A stretch of DNA of 64,000 nucleotides from Posidonia oceanica (lineage: Eukaryota; Streptophyta; Magnoliopsida; Alismatales; Posidoniaceae), in the NCBI GenBank assembly GCA_037176725.1, contig JAZBRS010000026.1:155755501-155819500 (forward strand), written 5' to 3'. The notes under the pieces are model-generated. The model saw nothing but the letters and a program-made list of their open reading frames with translations, had not been told where the DNA came from and searched no databases. Below are positions 36,347 to 46,735 of this stretch, piece by piece; the stretch's first letter is position 1, and each line of letters starts with the position of its first letter. Both the position numbers and the translations under genes were made by a program.

Positions 36347-37912
36347 TCATCCTGTCATACTGGTCGGGGGACAAGGTCGTAGATTGTTGAAGAGGCAGTT
36401 GAGCTCGCAGACAAGGTCAGAGTCCTCTGCTTCAGCGCCTTCAGTGGAGGTTCCGGAGGAATCGCTTGCTTGGATGTCCAGAGGTAAAGGAGCTTCTGGG
36501 GATGCGGGGAGAGCAGCAGGGACCTCTTCTGTGCAGGAGGTTGATGCTTCTTCCTTGGGCTTCGTCGAAGCGTTGAGGATGGTTGGAACTTCTTCTAGGC
36601 AGGGAGAAGGAGTTAGTGCCGTCTCGGGGTCAGTAAGAGCACCGAGGATGACGAGCTTAGGGGCCTTTGTGGCTGTTGTTGTTGCTGGGAAGTCGGGAAC
36701 TGTGTCTGACACTTGCTTGTCGTGCACTTGTAGCTCGACTGACATGAAGTGGTTGGCAAGTGACCATGCTAGAGGTTTGCTTGGGTCTAGTTGCCCAAGG
36801 TACCCTAGCCCAGTATGACTGCGCTCCTCTGGCGTTTCAAGCGTGTCCCTCATTCCTTGTTCCTGGCGGCCAAGTCCTTTCCCCAGGGTGTATCCTATCT
36901 TAAGGAGGATCTCCCAAGGCCTTTTCATGTGGTCGGGGTAATCGTATTGATTTATATCAATACTCTTGGGAGCGAAGACCTTTTTGACATTGTTTATGGC
37001 CTTGGCAGTTGAGTCCTTGATCAATGGCGCCGGTGTGGTAGTCGAGATTGTTACCAGGTGGGCTTCAGCTTCCACTGGCTCGTCTCCCCGTATTTTGATG
37101 ATTTTCCCTTGGTAAGGGAACTTCATGCATTGGTGGCGCAGGGAGGTGACTGCCTTGATCTCCTCGATCCATTGGCGCCCTAAGATGAGCCGATACGAGA
37201 TTGAGACATCGACTACTATGAGTTCTGTTTCCATTTGGAAAGGGCTAATGGTAACTTGGACAGTGATCTTTTCCAAGGCTGCTTTTTTGTTGTTGTCGTA
37301 CCCTAATACAGTTAAGGCTGCTGGACATAATTGAGATTCGGCTAGCCTAACTAACTGCAGGGTTTCCAGGGAGCATACGTTTAAAGTTGCCCCGGTATCG
37401 ACAAGCACACCAGAAAGTTTGTAACTGTTTATTACAATAGTAACACTTAAAGGTAAAGTCCTCCTCTCAAGAGGAGCTAATTCGGAGTCGGTGAAGATAA
37501 TTGTAGGCTCCATGAACACAGCAGCAGCGACGGTGGCCAGAGCTTCAGCAGACATGTCCTCTGGTACCTGGGCTTTCTTCAATACCTCCATCAGGATATC
37601 CCGGTGCTTCTCCGAGGCTCTGATCAGCTCGTACATGGAGATCTTTGCTTGTGTCTTTCTGAGCTGCTCCAGGACGTCGAAGGTGCCTTCTACCCTCCGG
37701 GGTATGTGGAACTCCGATTGAGGCAGGGAAGTGGCTGGTTCTACATTAGGCAGAGGCAGTGCGACTTGGTTGGAGATCTGCCCGATTCTTGTGATGGGGA
37801 CCTGCTGAGCCTGGTTGTGTTCTCCCTTGGCGTGGCCGGACTTGAGCAGAGACAGAGGTTTCCTGAGAAGAGACTGCCCCTGGTTTATGGGCAGCTGAGA
37901 TGAGTTCAACAA
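36347..37912 (-). CDS. Second retropepsin domain plus G-patch-like motif of element D
   Basis: An open stretch of 521 codons in the gag-pro frame. About residues 150-290 form a second retropepsin with LVDTGATLNVC (170-180) and RLILGRQWI (241-249), colinear with the first (shared DTGA, C-S-L, LILGR-W and MKF/LKF positions). Residues 334-372 contain KIGYTLGKGLGR and GLGYLG, the glycine spacing of a G-patch, an RNA-binding motif also known downstream of some retroviral proteases. The acidic tail (420-505) ends in VCELNCLFNNLRPCPP, just before the deletion point. Confidence 0.82.
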   Translation of the reverse strand: MLNSSQLPINQGQSLLRKPLSLLKSGHAKGEHNQAQQVPITRIGQISNQVALPLPNVEPATSLPQSEFHIPRRVEGTFDVLEQLRKTQAKISMYELIRASEKHRDILMEVLKKAQVPEDMSAEALATVAAAVFMEPTIIFTDSELAPLERRTLPLSVTIVINSYKLSGVLVDTGATLNVCSLETLQLVRLAESQLCPAALTVLGYDNNKKAALEKITVQVTISPFQMETELIVVDVSISYRLILGRQWIEEIKAVTSLRHQCMKFPYQGKIIKIRGDEPVEAEAHLVTISTTTPAPLIKDSTAKAINNVKKVFAPKSIDINQYDYPDHMKRPWEILLKIGYTLGKGLGRQEQGMRDTLETPEERSHTGLGYLGQLDPSKPLAWSLANHFMSVELQVHDKQVSDTVPDFPATTTATKAPKLVILGALTDPETALTPSPCLEEVPTILNASTKPKEEASTSCTEEVPAALPASPEAPLPLDIQASDSSGTSTEGAEAEDSDLVCELNCLFNNLRPCPPTSMTG

Positions 37913-37921
37913 TGTAGGCCT

Positions 37922-38467
37922 CTAGATCTGGGTATATCCTTGGGCTGCTTGATTATCGGTGAGCTGCTGGAATCCTTGGATACTTGGGACTTCATCGTCC
38001 CCGTCATCGATCCAGCCGCCTGTGCCATTTGGTGCTGGGTCTCCCATGTGGAATCCTACCAGATAGGGTCCCCAGATCATTTCCAGGGTCGTTTCATGGT
38101 CTGCCTGGATGGTGATCATTTCGCCTTGGAACTTGAACTTTAACAGCTGGTGTGTTGGAGACGCAACTGCACATATTTCCGCCAGCCAAGTTCTCCCGAG
38201 GATCAATGGTTCTACTAGTTCGCATTCTACCACCATGACCTTAGTAATGCTGGTGAAGGGGCCGATGGTAATTGCCAGTTGAACTGTCTCTATCACCTCT
38301 GTCTGGCTATTATTAAAGCCCTTGCAGAAGATCCTCTCCCTGGTGATATCTTCTTCTTCAACATCTAGGTAGTCGAGTGTGTTCAGAGAGCACGCACTGC
38401 GACTAGCCCCTGTGTCCACAAGTATGCCAGGGAGGAGGTAGCCGTTGACCTCTACGGTGATCACCAA
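37922..38467 (-). CDS. First retropepsin domain of element D
   Basis: Aspartic protease domain that would cleave the polyprotein. The catalytic motif is LVDTGASRSAC (residues 16-26 of the open stretch) and the second conserved block is PLILGRTWL (residues 87-95). Strands between them match the retropepsin pattern. It ends at the TAG at 37922, after which the same frame enters the second protease. The frame is open upstream to a TAG at 38525, so the first Met is not a real start. Confidence 0.85.
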   Translation of the reverse strand: MVITVEVNGYLLPGILVDTGASRSACSLNTLDYLDVEEEDITRERIFCKGFNNSQTEVIETVQLAITIGPFTSITKVMVVECELVEPLILGRTWLAEICAVASPTHQLLKFKFQGEMITIQADHETTLEMIWGPYLVGFHMGDPAPNGTGGWIDDGDDEVPSIQGFQQLTDNQAAQGYTQI

Positions 38468-38701
38468 AGGCCAGAGCTGTTTCTTCGGAGTGGGTAGTTT
38501 TGAGTCCTTGAAGACTATATTTCTCTACTCATATTCCTTGATAATTTTCCAGGCTAGCTCGAAGGGATATGTCTCGCCATTTTGTTCTTGGGATTGGCCT
38601 TCTCCTAGGAGGAAATTGAAGCACCTGAGGAGCTCGAGGTCATCCTCCTCGCCTTCTTCGTCTTGTGTTACCTCTATTGGGAATTCCCATTCTATGGATC
38701 C

Positions 38702-39085
38702 CTATTCAGAGCACACCTCGACGTCATTGCTTTCCGCAATGGAGGAAGCCGGCTCTGGTTCTGATTCAATTAGGCACATGGTGACGGTCTCAGCCTCAGG
38801 TGGGTTGTCTTCTGTCTCTAGGTGCGCCACCGGGTGATTAGGCAGAGGGTTCTGGTGTATCTGCAACTTGTGCTGTCCTGTCCTGGCCTCTTTCAATCTG
38901 TCCTTGAGGGCTGACCACATTATTTCTCCCTTATCATTTAGATCATATATTCGATCTTTTAACACATAACATTCTTCAAGTGTGTGCTCATTTTTCTGGT
39001 GGTAGACACAATACTTGGTCATGTTTGCGTTGGGAGCATTAGGTTTTGGCACTGGGAGTTGTAAGTCCCCACTTTCGATCAGCAT
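38702..39085 (-). CDS. Nucleocapsid-like zinc-knuckle segment of element D
   Basis: Contains CVYHQKNEHTLEECYVLKD, a C-x2-H-x4-H-x4-C variant of the retroviral CCHC zinc knuckle, which is usual for Ogre/Tat Gag. It would bind RNA. The rest is acidic and rich in Glu/Pro/Ser. It is in frame with Gag and protease and ends at the TAG at 38702. The apparent start is only the first Met of an internal open stretch. Confidence 0.75.
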   Translation of the reverse strand: MLIESGDLQLPVPKPNAPNANMTKYCVYHQKNEHTLEECYVLKDRIYDLNDKGEIMWSALKDRLKEARTGQHKLQIHQNPLPNHPVAHLETEDNPPEAETVTMCLIESEPEPASSIAESNDVEVCSE

Positions 39086-39481
39086 CCTGAAGATATCTGG
39101 GATCGTCTCTGGAAGTGGTGGGTAGCTTTGTCTCCTTGGCCCTCTAGGTGCCTGTGGAGGAGGATTATTGTGGTAGTCCCTCTGCCCTTGCGGTGGTGCT
39201 TTGTATTGACCGTTGTTCTGCCCCTGTTAGGCATTTACCGGGGGATTAGGGTGCTGGGGTTGGAACTGTTGGAATGGCTGCCTCTATGGTTCCACTTGAT
39301 ATTGAGGCTACTGGTAGGGCTGCCCTTTCCATCCCCTTTGATGCTACGTGGTTAGTTGTGTCATGTTGCCAGTGACACCTTCTATGGTATGTCCCGCAGT
39401 CTTCTTCCGGCTTTTTGCTTCGAGCTCCAAGAATGGTAGCTCTTCTCTGTTCCGCATTACCTTGGCGGCCCACTCGTATAA

Positions 39482-40765
39482 CTATGGATAGGTGTGGAAG
39501 TCACCTACCAACAGTCCAGCTCTGAGTGCTCCCGTGGTATTTCTTGCGATTATTTCCACGGCTTGGCCTTCAAGTATGTAGCACTCTGATCTAGCAGCCA
39601 TGTCCCTCCACCGGCTAGCGAAGGTGACGAAGTCCTCATTCGACCTCATCCTCTCAGCTGTGAGGTCGCCTGCAGTGGGTTTGTGTGGCACCCAGTGACT
39701 GTATTGATTTAGAAATTTCTCCTCAATTATCCTAAAATCCTGGAGATCATAGGAAGTCAGGGTGTCAAACCACTTTAAGGCTTCTCCCTCAAGCGTCTTG
39801 AAGAAGAGGTATGCAGTGAGCCCGGCGTCATAACGGTATGGCAGAGTATCCATAGTGAAGGCAGCTATGTGGTTCCTGAGATCCTCTGTACCATTGTATC
39901 TCCTCATTTTTGGCATCTTAAACCCTAGGGGAAAGGCAAAGTGAGGTAACTTGGAGATGTTGTAGCCGATGGACGTCTTGGAAGTGACTCCGGCCTCCGT
40001 TAGTGCTTCGGCAATCATCCTCTCAAGATCAGTCCCTAGTGCGGCGTAATGCCCCTGGCTTGGGTGCTGGTGTGTTGGTGGGAATGGTGGTAGTGATGGG
40101 TTATGTTGTGGATGGAAGAATGATGATTGGGGTCGTGTATGATAGTAAGGTGTGTTGATGGGAGGTTGTTGTGGATGGAAGAATGATGGTGGAGGTGGAG
40201 TGGGGTAGTATGGCGCGTTAGCGGGAGGTTGTGGCAGGTACGGGGTTGCGTATGGTGGAGTTGGGTGGATATAAGGGTAGGTGGGCGTCGTGTAATATGG
40301 TGGATAGTGGCTTTGGTTAGGGAAGGTAGGGTTAGGTGTGGTATGTGTGTAGACGGGCGTATGGAATAGGTGGTTGTGGTGTTCTTGGAGGGTGGAGGTT
40401 TGTGGGCTTGTGTGCGTGAAATATTGTTGTTGAGCCAGGGATTGCTGGACCTCATAGGTCTCTTCCTCAATCGGGTAGGAAGTAGTCACAACGGGAGGCA
40501 CAACGCTAGAAGTTGCCTCGGGACGTGTGAACTCAGGCGGGATGTCTATTGTTCGGGACTGATCCGCCTCCCCTCCTTCTTCGTTTGTATCAGTGTGGTA
40601 ATCGAAGGAGATGGAGGCGTGTGGGAATTTTCACCAGCCGGCGGCTCGTAAGAAGCCAGGGGTTCCTAGCCCTTCCATTTGTGAGGTTGAGCCTCTGAAG
40701 AAAGACCCATCCGGGCCTTGGCCTTGTTGTACCATGGAGGTAGAGGTAGTACTCATGTGTTCCAT
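39482..40765 (-). CDS. Gag domain segment of element D
   Basis: Structural protein that would assemble the virus-like particle. The first ~190 codons are low-complexity and rich in Pro, Tyr, His and Thr. The Gag domain follows, with the recognisable PLGFKMPKMRRYNGTEDLRN, TLEGEALKWFDTL and RIIEEKFLNQYS motifs typical of plant Gypsy Gag. A TGA at 40631 separates the first ~45 codons, and the segment ends at the TAG at 39482. The same frame continues with LYEWAAKVMRNREELPFLEL, so the TAG is a mutation rather than a natural end. Confidence 0.85.
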
Positions 40766-42152
40766 TATTCTTTTCTCTTTGTACTTACTTTTTTTTCTTT
40801 TTTTGCTTTTTTCTTTTTTTGCTTTTGTCTTTTCTTTTTCTTTTTCTTTTTTTTTGCTTTTCTTTTTTTTTGCTTTTGCTTTTCTAGACTATTACAGGAG
40901 ATAAAAAAGAAATTACAGACTCAAGGAACACTAATTAATACAGACTCGATGGAATTTGAAAAAATTAACAGAAATTGAAACAGTCTGTGCTTATAGCGCT
41001 GTGATCAGTAGTATGCCTAATCCCTGCAAGCAATGCACTGAAACGTAAGTCCCTGTTAGCCGCCTGTTTTACTGGCGGCCTGACAAGTCGCCGATTTCAC
41101 CGGCGGCTCAGCGAGGCGCCTCCTGAACTGGCAGCTGTGCGCCTGGTTCAATCAACAAACCGGGTCTGTCTTGGACAGACCACGTAACAGTCAAGGAAGA
41201 AAATGAGAGCAGGTTTCAAACAATGCGTTGCTTTTACTTGTTTAAGTGTTTAATTAATGAATTGATTAATTAAACCTGCGTGGGTCACAAGTAACTGGGA
41301 TTGGTTGGCTTTAAAGTACTCCTCCTTGACCTTCGCTAGGGTCCACCAAGAGGGGCCTAGATGGGGGACTTGTCTCTCTAAAGAGGGACCCTCCACCTAG
41401 GATTCTGTCCTTAGGCTCGGCACTTAACAAACCATAAAGCAATAAACAAACACAAAGTACTAAGGTGTAAAGTATCTACCAAGTTTCACTATTGGCTCAG
41501 GGAGAGAGAGAAGCCAATAACAATACTTGGGACACCTTGAGATCTTGATCTAACTATTACAACTAACACTGAGTATGGAAGAGCGACTTGCACTGACCTG
41601 GGTTCACTCAGGTTAACTGTTCTAGCTAGAGGAAGACTTCCTCAAGGAACTTCCACTTTAATACTAAACAATTAGTTTCCACCTTAAGGATGGACATAAG
41701 CAAAACTAAAAACTGTTAAAAAACTAGAATACAGTGGACATGGAGAGTTGTTTTTAATTTTTAGTGCTATGCAGATCAAAAAACACAACACAAAATACAA
41801 GAGAAAAACCAAGAGGTCTGCAGTAAAAAAAACCAGACTGAGGGAGGCACCTGCTTAAACGGCGTCTCTGTCCGTCGCCCTCTGGAAGAGCGGCTCAAAC
41901 AGACGCTGCTAGGACTGGCGGCTCACAACATAGTCTCCTAACCTCAGTAAAATGGCCCCAGCTGTTGGAGCTTGGGACTTTACTGATGTTAGGAACAGAA
42001 GGAGAGAAAAAAAAACGGGAAAAGGTTCAGGGTATTGTGAAAACCTAAGCGCACGATTACCCAAACCTAAAAAACTACTCCTAAATCTATGAGAACAGTG
42101 GAAAGAAAGGGAGGAATTGACTCACGTAGCACGGGGGTTGGCTAAAGCCGAG
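40766..42152 (-). mobile_element. Leader of element D
   Basis: About 1.4 kb between gag and PBS. It has a long T/C-rich tract on the plus strand (40768-40885) just upstream of the gag ATG, and two clusters of CGCC/GGCG words (41050-41145 and 41855-41930) like those in the D LTRs. No coding content seen. Confidence 0.75.
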
Positions 42153-42169
42153 TCCCACCGTGATCGCCA
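42153..42169 (-). other. Primer-binding site of element D
   Basis: The minus strand reads TGGCGATCACGGTGGGA, as in D2 (15131-15147). It lies six bases from the LTR edge at 42176. Primer tRNA not assigned. Confidence 0.75.
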
Positions 42170-42175
42170 CTTTAT

Positions 42176-43719
42176 TGTAGATGTGGAATTTGAGGGGGAG
42201 TGTTTAAGAGGATGTCAGCGCTTCCACGACGTCGACAGCTTTTGTTGTGATCGCCACTCGTCTTTGGGCAGACAAGACACCTGGGGGGAGATTATGATGA
42301 TGCGGGTCCTCGGACCACTAGATCGACGGCAGGATGTCGTCTAGCGGCTTCCTCGTGCTGCGTGAATTCCTTCCTTTCCTTCAAAACAAAACAACATAGA
42401 TTTAAATTAGCTTCAGTGTAGTAGTCAGTAACATAAGTGAACGAAACGACATGGCTAAAAGAAAATAAATACTGACTGAGGGTTGTTCCCCGTATACATA
42501 TGCTATGATCCTTTGCTAAGGAATGTAAAGAGATGTGGTAAGAAATTAGATTGGAAGAAGATACTCCCTTTCACCCTTATGCTGTGTGCAATGAGGTCAG
42601 AAGGAAGCACGGTCGGAGCTCCAGCATAGCTGAGGATTTCCAGATCGGAGGTAGAAGCTCAGGTTGGTAGCCTATTGGGGAGAGGAGATAGTGTTTCTGG
42701 ATTGGAAAAATAACTCTCTGAAGGTGGCTCACAACTGACAGGGCTCTGTCTCTTTTGGAAATTCCTCTCTAGGGGGATTTCTCTCTCAAAAATTCCAACC
42801 CTCAAACCACTAGCCTAGGGGGTCTATTTATAGACTCTAGGGGTGTAGGGACGGTTGGAGTTCAGAAAATTCTAGAAAAATGGCAGTTAGTGTGAGTCAC
42901 CGGTTGGAGTGGCGCCTAAACCTAGCAACCGCTTGGTCAAAGTGTGGGACGACCCGAGAACGAGGCCACGACTGTTAGTCACCGCATGAGATGGCGCCTA
43001 ATGGTCGAGGGGGGAGTGGGGAATAACTGTGGAAAAGCGGTTCAAAAGGAGCCATGATCGCTAGTTACCGCATTGAGTGACGCTTGATGGTCAAGGATCG
43101 TGGGAAGACCGAGGCGATTCCACAACCGCACAGTCGCCTGATGAGCTAGGGCCTGAGAGTTGAGGGGATAGTGGGGAGCAACCGCTGCCCACGATCGCCC
43201 AGTCGCCTTTCCAGTTGACGTCCACATGGGTCGCCTCCTGAGATGGCTTCTGACTGAGCCGCCTCCTCAGATGGCTCCTAGAGTAGTCGGTAGGGAAACG
43301 GGCGACAGTTGTAGTCGCCGCTTTAGGTGGCTACTATGTGAGTCGCCTCCCCAGGTGGCTACTAACTTGCCTAAGTCATTTTTAGCTCTTTTCCTGGATT
43401 TTTGCCAAAGGAAACAAGATGGGAGGCTGGGAAACCACAGATAGTCTATGAAATCAAGGAAGCATCTCTGTTAACTCAAATCTAATTTTAAATCTGAGTT
43501 GAAGTGAAGGATACCCAGGATACTTGGACTTGTTACGAACCCGAGCGAGTTAGCTCTGCCATAGCCAACAACCTGAGTCGAGGTAGGGTCTAGTGATGCT
43601 TTAAGGAAGTCAAGGAATATCTGGAAGATGTGTTATCAAACTTAGGCATGAGATTTAGGGCGCCTCAAGGTTTCTATCCTCAAAAGAACTCTCAGAAATG
43701 CAAAAATAGGATATCTACA
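42176..43719 (-). mobile_element. 5' LTR of element D (1544 bp)
   Basis: Complete copy, TGTAGATGTGG to AGGATATCTACA on the plus strand. It has the same AGTCRCC inverted-motif series (42895-43365) as the left LTR. Confidence 0.92.
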
Positions 43720-44622
43720 GGTACCTTAAACTTTTTTTCGTTACAACTTGCTCCCATCAAGGGTTAAATTACAGTTTACCCTCAACTATTCGAGTTCTAC
43801 AACTTAGTATCCTAAACTTTTTTTCGTTACAACTTGTCCCATTCAATTATGGTAAATTACAATAAACTGCCTTTTTGGGTAAACACTGTTAAATTTTTGC
43901 TTTGTCTGGCTATTTTACCCTCAGTTATAAATAAGTCATTTCTCAGTCCTATGGAACCTGATCCTAACGTTTCCCCTACGGAACCCTTTTTTCCTCATCC
44001 ACACCCCATCCGACACAAATCTCAGTCATCGACACCCATTCCTAGTGAGTTGAGACCTTTGCTTGAGATATGCATGATGATGACAGGGAAGAAGCTCAAG
44101 ATCATTCTATGGTATTGACGAAGCTCGAGATCATCAGTTTATCAAGAAAAAAGAAAAAAAAAAGGTTTGGAAAAGAACGTGAAAGGAGAAAATTTTGGTG
44201 GTGAAGTTGAGTTTAAGATTTATGACGTAGAAAAAATAGAAGAAGATGGAGAAGAAGAAGATGGGAAAAAGGATAAATTTGTCCAAAAGAAATATTGTAA
44301 ATGTTACGTGACCCTTCAAACCTAACAGAAGGGTCTTATTGTTTAACAAAGGTAGTTGAGAGAGGTAAGTTGTAACGAAAAAAGTTTAAGGTACTAAATT
44401 GAAAATTTTGAATAGTTGAGGAGGATAAATGAAAGAAGATGGGAAGAAGAACAAATTTGTCCAAAAAAATACTGCAACCCTTCAAACCTGTTGGAAGGAG
44501 TCTTGTTATTTAATGGAGGTAGTTGAAGGAGAAAAGTTGTAACGAAAAAATGTTTAAGACACCAAATTGAAAAACACGAATAATCGAGGAGGGAGATAAA
44601 CTGTAATTTTCCCTAAATTATA

Positions 44623-45023
44623 TTACAAGCCAATGGCTTAATAACTTTCAGATTTGTTGATTCTGAAAACAAATATCTGACTTTGCTGCTACATACGCAT
44701 AACTTACATTACTGTCTCATATGCTTTTGTATTGGCTTCATTGTTCATACCTTAGGAAATTTATTCATACATTTGTTGAGAAATTCTTCAACATCTACAC
44801 ACCATAAAGAAAGCTAATGCTAGAATCCAAAAAAGGCAAGCTTATAATATTGACAAAGGAGGAAAAGAAAGTTCATACATGGAGAAAGACACTAATAGGA
44901 TGCCGTCCACAAATAGTGTTGTCAAATTGTTGTTCACTCACAAGTCTCCAAGAATATCTGAATTGAAACCACAGTTGAATCTCAAGTTTCTTTAACTAAC
45001 AACACACTTCTTGAAAGGAGTCA
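44623..45023. other. Intergenic sequence, no feature seen
   Basis: AT-rich sequence right of the Mutator-like element. I see no gene, LTR or repeat. Confidence 0.55.
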
Positions 45024-45137
45024 ATGGCAATATTCAACCTTTCCAAATTTCTCTTCTTGCTGTTGTTTCTTCTCCACTTGGCAGCCTTCACTATGATCAT
45101 CACCACTGTCATTATTTCATATCCATACACTGCATAA
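45024..45137 (+). CDS. Small ORF (37 aa) with a signal-peptide-like N-terminus
   Basis: The ATG at 45024 opens a short frame with MAIFNLSKFLFLLLFLLHLA, a basic residue followed by a long leucine-rich hydrophobic core, then ITTVIISYPYTA and TAA. The composition resembles a secreted-peptide signal sequence, but nothing follows it in frame and I recognise no peptide family. A chance frame or a gene remnant is quite possible. Confidence 0.2.
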   Translation: MAIFNLSKFLFLLLFLLHLAAFTMIITTVIISYPYTA

Positions 45138-45624
45138 GAGGAGAACACAAGCAAGTGCAAGCACAAAAGTTATTCTCAAACTACAAGCTAGACACTGCAA
45201 AACAGAAAATATAGCAGTCAAACACAAACAAAAATGCATCCCTTTAGATATTCTTGGTTAACTTCAAAGTGGTAGCAGCATTGTGCAATACACCTGTAAG
45301 TTTGACAAAGCTTAAATATCATGTGAATCATACAATGCACTAGGTTACCATGAACAACAAATACAAATATAACAGAGCTCAAACTAAAATACATAGATCA
45401 AAGTGAAAATACAAAGTTCCACCTGATGAGTTCGACACAATGAAATAGAGTTACCGATAGTTCAACACAAATGCAGAAACAAATTTCAAACGAAATGCAG
45501 AAACTGAAAATCTACAACACAGCATACTCTACACACAACACAAAGTTCAGACATATTACAAATTCTACTAGAGTTCAAACTTAAAGTCTTCTCCACAACA
45601 CAACATACTCAAGACACGGCATGC

Positions 45625-46254
45625 CTACACACGGTTCTTCCCCTCCATGTACTCACCATACTCAAATGCAACCCATGCATAGCGAGTTTTAGGATCTCGA
45701 CAATTCACAAAAGCTACCCTTGCAATCCTCTTCTGAAGACAACGTATTACGACATTCCAAGCCAAAGTTCCACTAACAATTCCTAGTGTATCACACAACA
45801 ACCTCATGCACTCATTCATATAATATGGATCATTTGCAAGCTCCTTGGGTGGTGGTGGTGTTGCATCAACCTCCTTGTTCTTGGTAAGTATCTCAGCAAT
45901 CTCTTTCATTCCAAGGGTGAAACGATCTCCCATTCTCAATTTCACTCTTTTTTGAGATGAGGCTCCTTCTATCCCTACTTGCATTCTAGAGGTGAGGAGT
46001 ATGTAGACTTCATTTTGGTTGATTCTTGGCCCATTGATGAAGAACCGTCACTTTAGATTTTGTCAATGCAATCATATATCTTAGAGAAATCTCCAAGAGT
46101 GTTGTCATCAAGAGGAAATGAACCAAGAGTGCTACTAGTTGATTCTGGGATCACCACATTGCTTCCTGTTGCAATTATTCCTTGGAAGAGGAGGTCCAAT
46201 TCCTTTTCATTCTTCAAGTAATGATTCCTGAATTGTCCTCTATCCTTGTAGATC
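45625..46254 (-). pseudogene. Myb/SANT-like protein fragment (PIF/Harbinger ORF1 type)
   Basis: The fragment appears to begin at a splice acceptor (TTCTTTTAG before 46254 on the minus strand). It continues with the FRNHYLKNEKELDLLFQGII and ATGSN motifs, where plant Myb/SANT-like proteins have the FR..L..Y..L..IF...IATG stretch. A TAA interrupts it near 46055, and the frame then changes. The last open part (45984-45625) has a basic KKRVKLR-like segment and a C-terminal ECMRLLCDTLGIVSG region with KTRYAWVAFEYGEY, resembling the C-terminal helices of this family. Such proteins accompany PIF/Harbinger transposases or are derived from them. No transposase is visible nearby. The assignment rests on motifs only. 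Confidence 0.45.
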
Positions 46255-46554
46255 TAAAAGAAGTACATCAATATAAACATCACTTACAAGATGTTAAAAG
46301 ATAGAGTACATGAACACAAGTAAATAGAACACAAGATTGGGTTACACCTAGTTGGGTATTAAAAGAGGAACATAAACCAAGAGTTTTCGGAAAGTTCTGA
46401 AAATTGAAGCACCTGAAATTTCTGAAAATTCTGAAGAAATCAAAACACCTGCTAAAATTTCTGAAAATTCTAAAAAATCAAAACACATGCTTGCTTTGAA
46501 ATGTGTACCAATAGTATGCCTTGGTCCATTTAGCCCACCATTCAGTAGGAAATA

Positions 46555-46735
46555 GTATACCTTTGAAAGGTGTATATATATATACAGATATCCTTAAATT
46601 ATTTGTATCCGTTGAAAATTTAAAAGATATATTCATATCTGTATTCGCTCAAAATCAAAAAACCATATCCGTATCTGCTCCTGGGTGGATACGGATATTT
46701 TACAGATATACCGTATCTGTTTGCACCCCTAATTG
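46555..46735. mobile_element. MITE-like fragment with GATACGGATAT hairpin
   Basis: A perfect 11-bp inverted repeat (46665-46675 with 46688-46698), further (A)TATCCGTAT words, and an end reading TTTGCACCCCTA (reverse complement TAGGGGTGCAAA), a frequent end of small plant DNA transposons. No TSD identified. Confidence 0.4.

Larger units (their letters stand above)
36347..40765 (-). pseudogene. gag-pro polyprotein frame of element D (1473 codons, point-mutated)
   Basis: One reading frame runs without any frameshift for 4.4 kb. The start is chosen as the ATG at 40763-40765; a second in-frame ATG is at 40754-40756. In-frame stops found are TGA at 40631, TAA at 39227 and TAG at 39482, 39344, 39308, 39284, 38702, 38525 and 37922. 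The encoded order is a Pro/Tyr/His-rich N-terminus, Gag domain, Gln/Pro-rich linker, zinc-knuckle-like motif, first retropepsin, second retropepsin, G-patch-like motif and an acidic C-terminus. RT is absent because of the deletion at 36326. The parts are described separately. Confidence 0.9.
34918..43719 (-). mobile_element. Gypsy-like LTR retroelement D (8802 bp), deleted for pol
   Basis: Both outer ends are clear (TGTAGATGTGG at 34918, GATATCTACA at 43719) and flanked by the exact TSD GGTAC (34913-34917 and 43720-43724). Order on the minus strand: 5' LTR 42176-43719, PBS, leader, gag-pro 40765-36347, then a deletion joining the end of gag-pro to the left LTR at 36325/36326. The deletion removed RT, RNase H, integrase, the polypurine tract and the first ~140 bp of the 3' LTR. 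The LTRs are almost identical by eye, so insertion was recent relative to its neighbours. An Ogre/Tat/Athila-clade placement is inferred from the TGGCGA PBS and Gag type. Confidence 0.9.
34686..44613. mobile_element. Non-autonomous Mutator-like element, split by retroelement D
   Basis: The ends are inverted: left GGATAAATTACAATTTACCC, right (reverse complement) GGGAAAATTACAGTTTATCT. A perfect 9-bp TSD, TAAATTATA, lies at 34677-34685 and 44614-44622; 9 bp is the Mutator hallmark. Without element D and one copy of its TSD it is 1121 bp. The arms are built of repeated terminal units: TTAAATTACAGTTTACC, TCAACTATTC and CTTTTTTTCGTTACAACTTG recur three times on the left (34686-34912, 43720-43870) and, inverted, about twice on the right (44345-44600). 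No transposase is present. The middle (43930-44130) is unique sequence of unknown origin. Confidence 0.88.

Noticed and set aside
36249..36818. 189-codon plus-strand frame
   Set aside because: Antisense shadow of the gag-pro C-terminus running into the left LTR.
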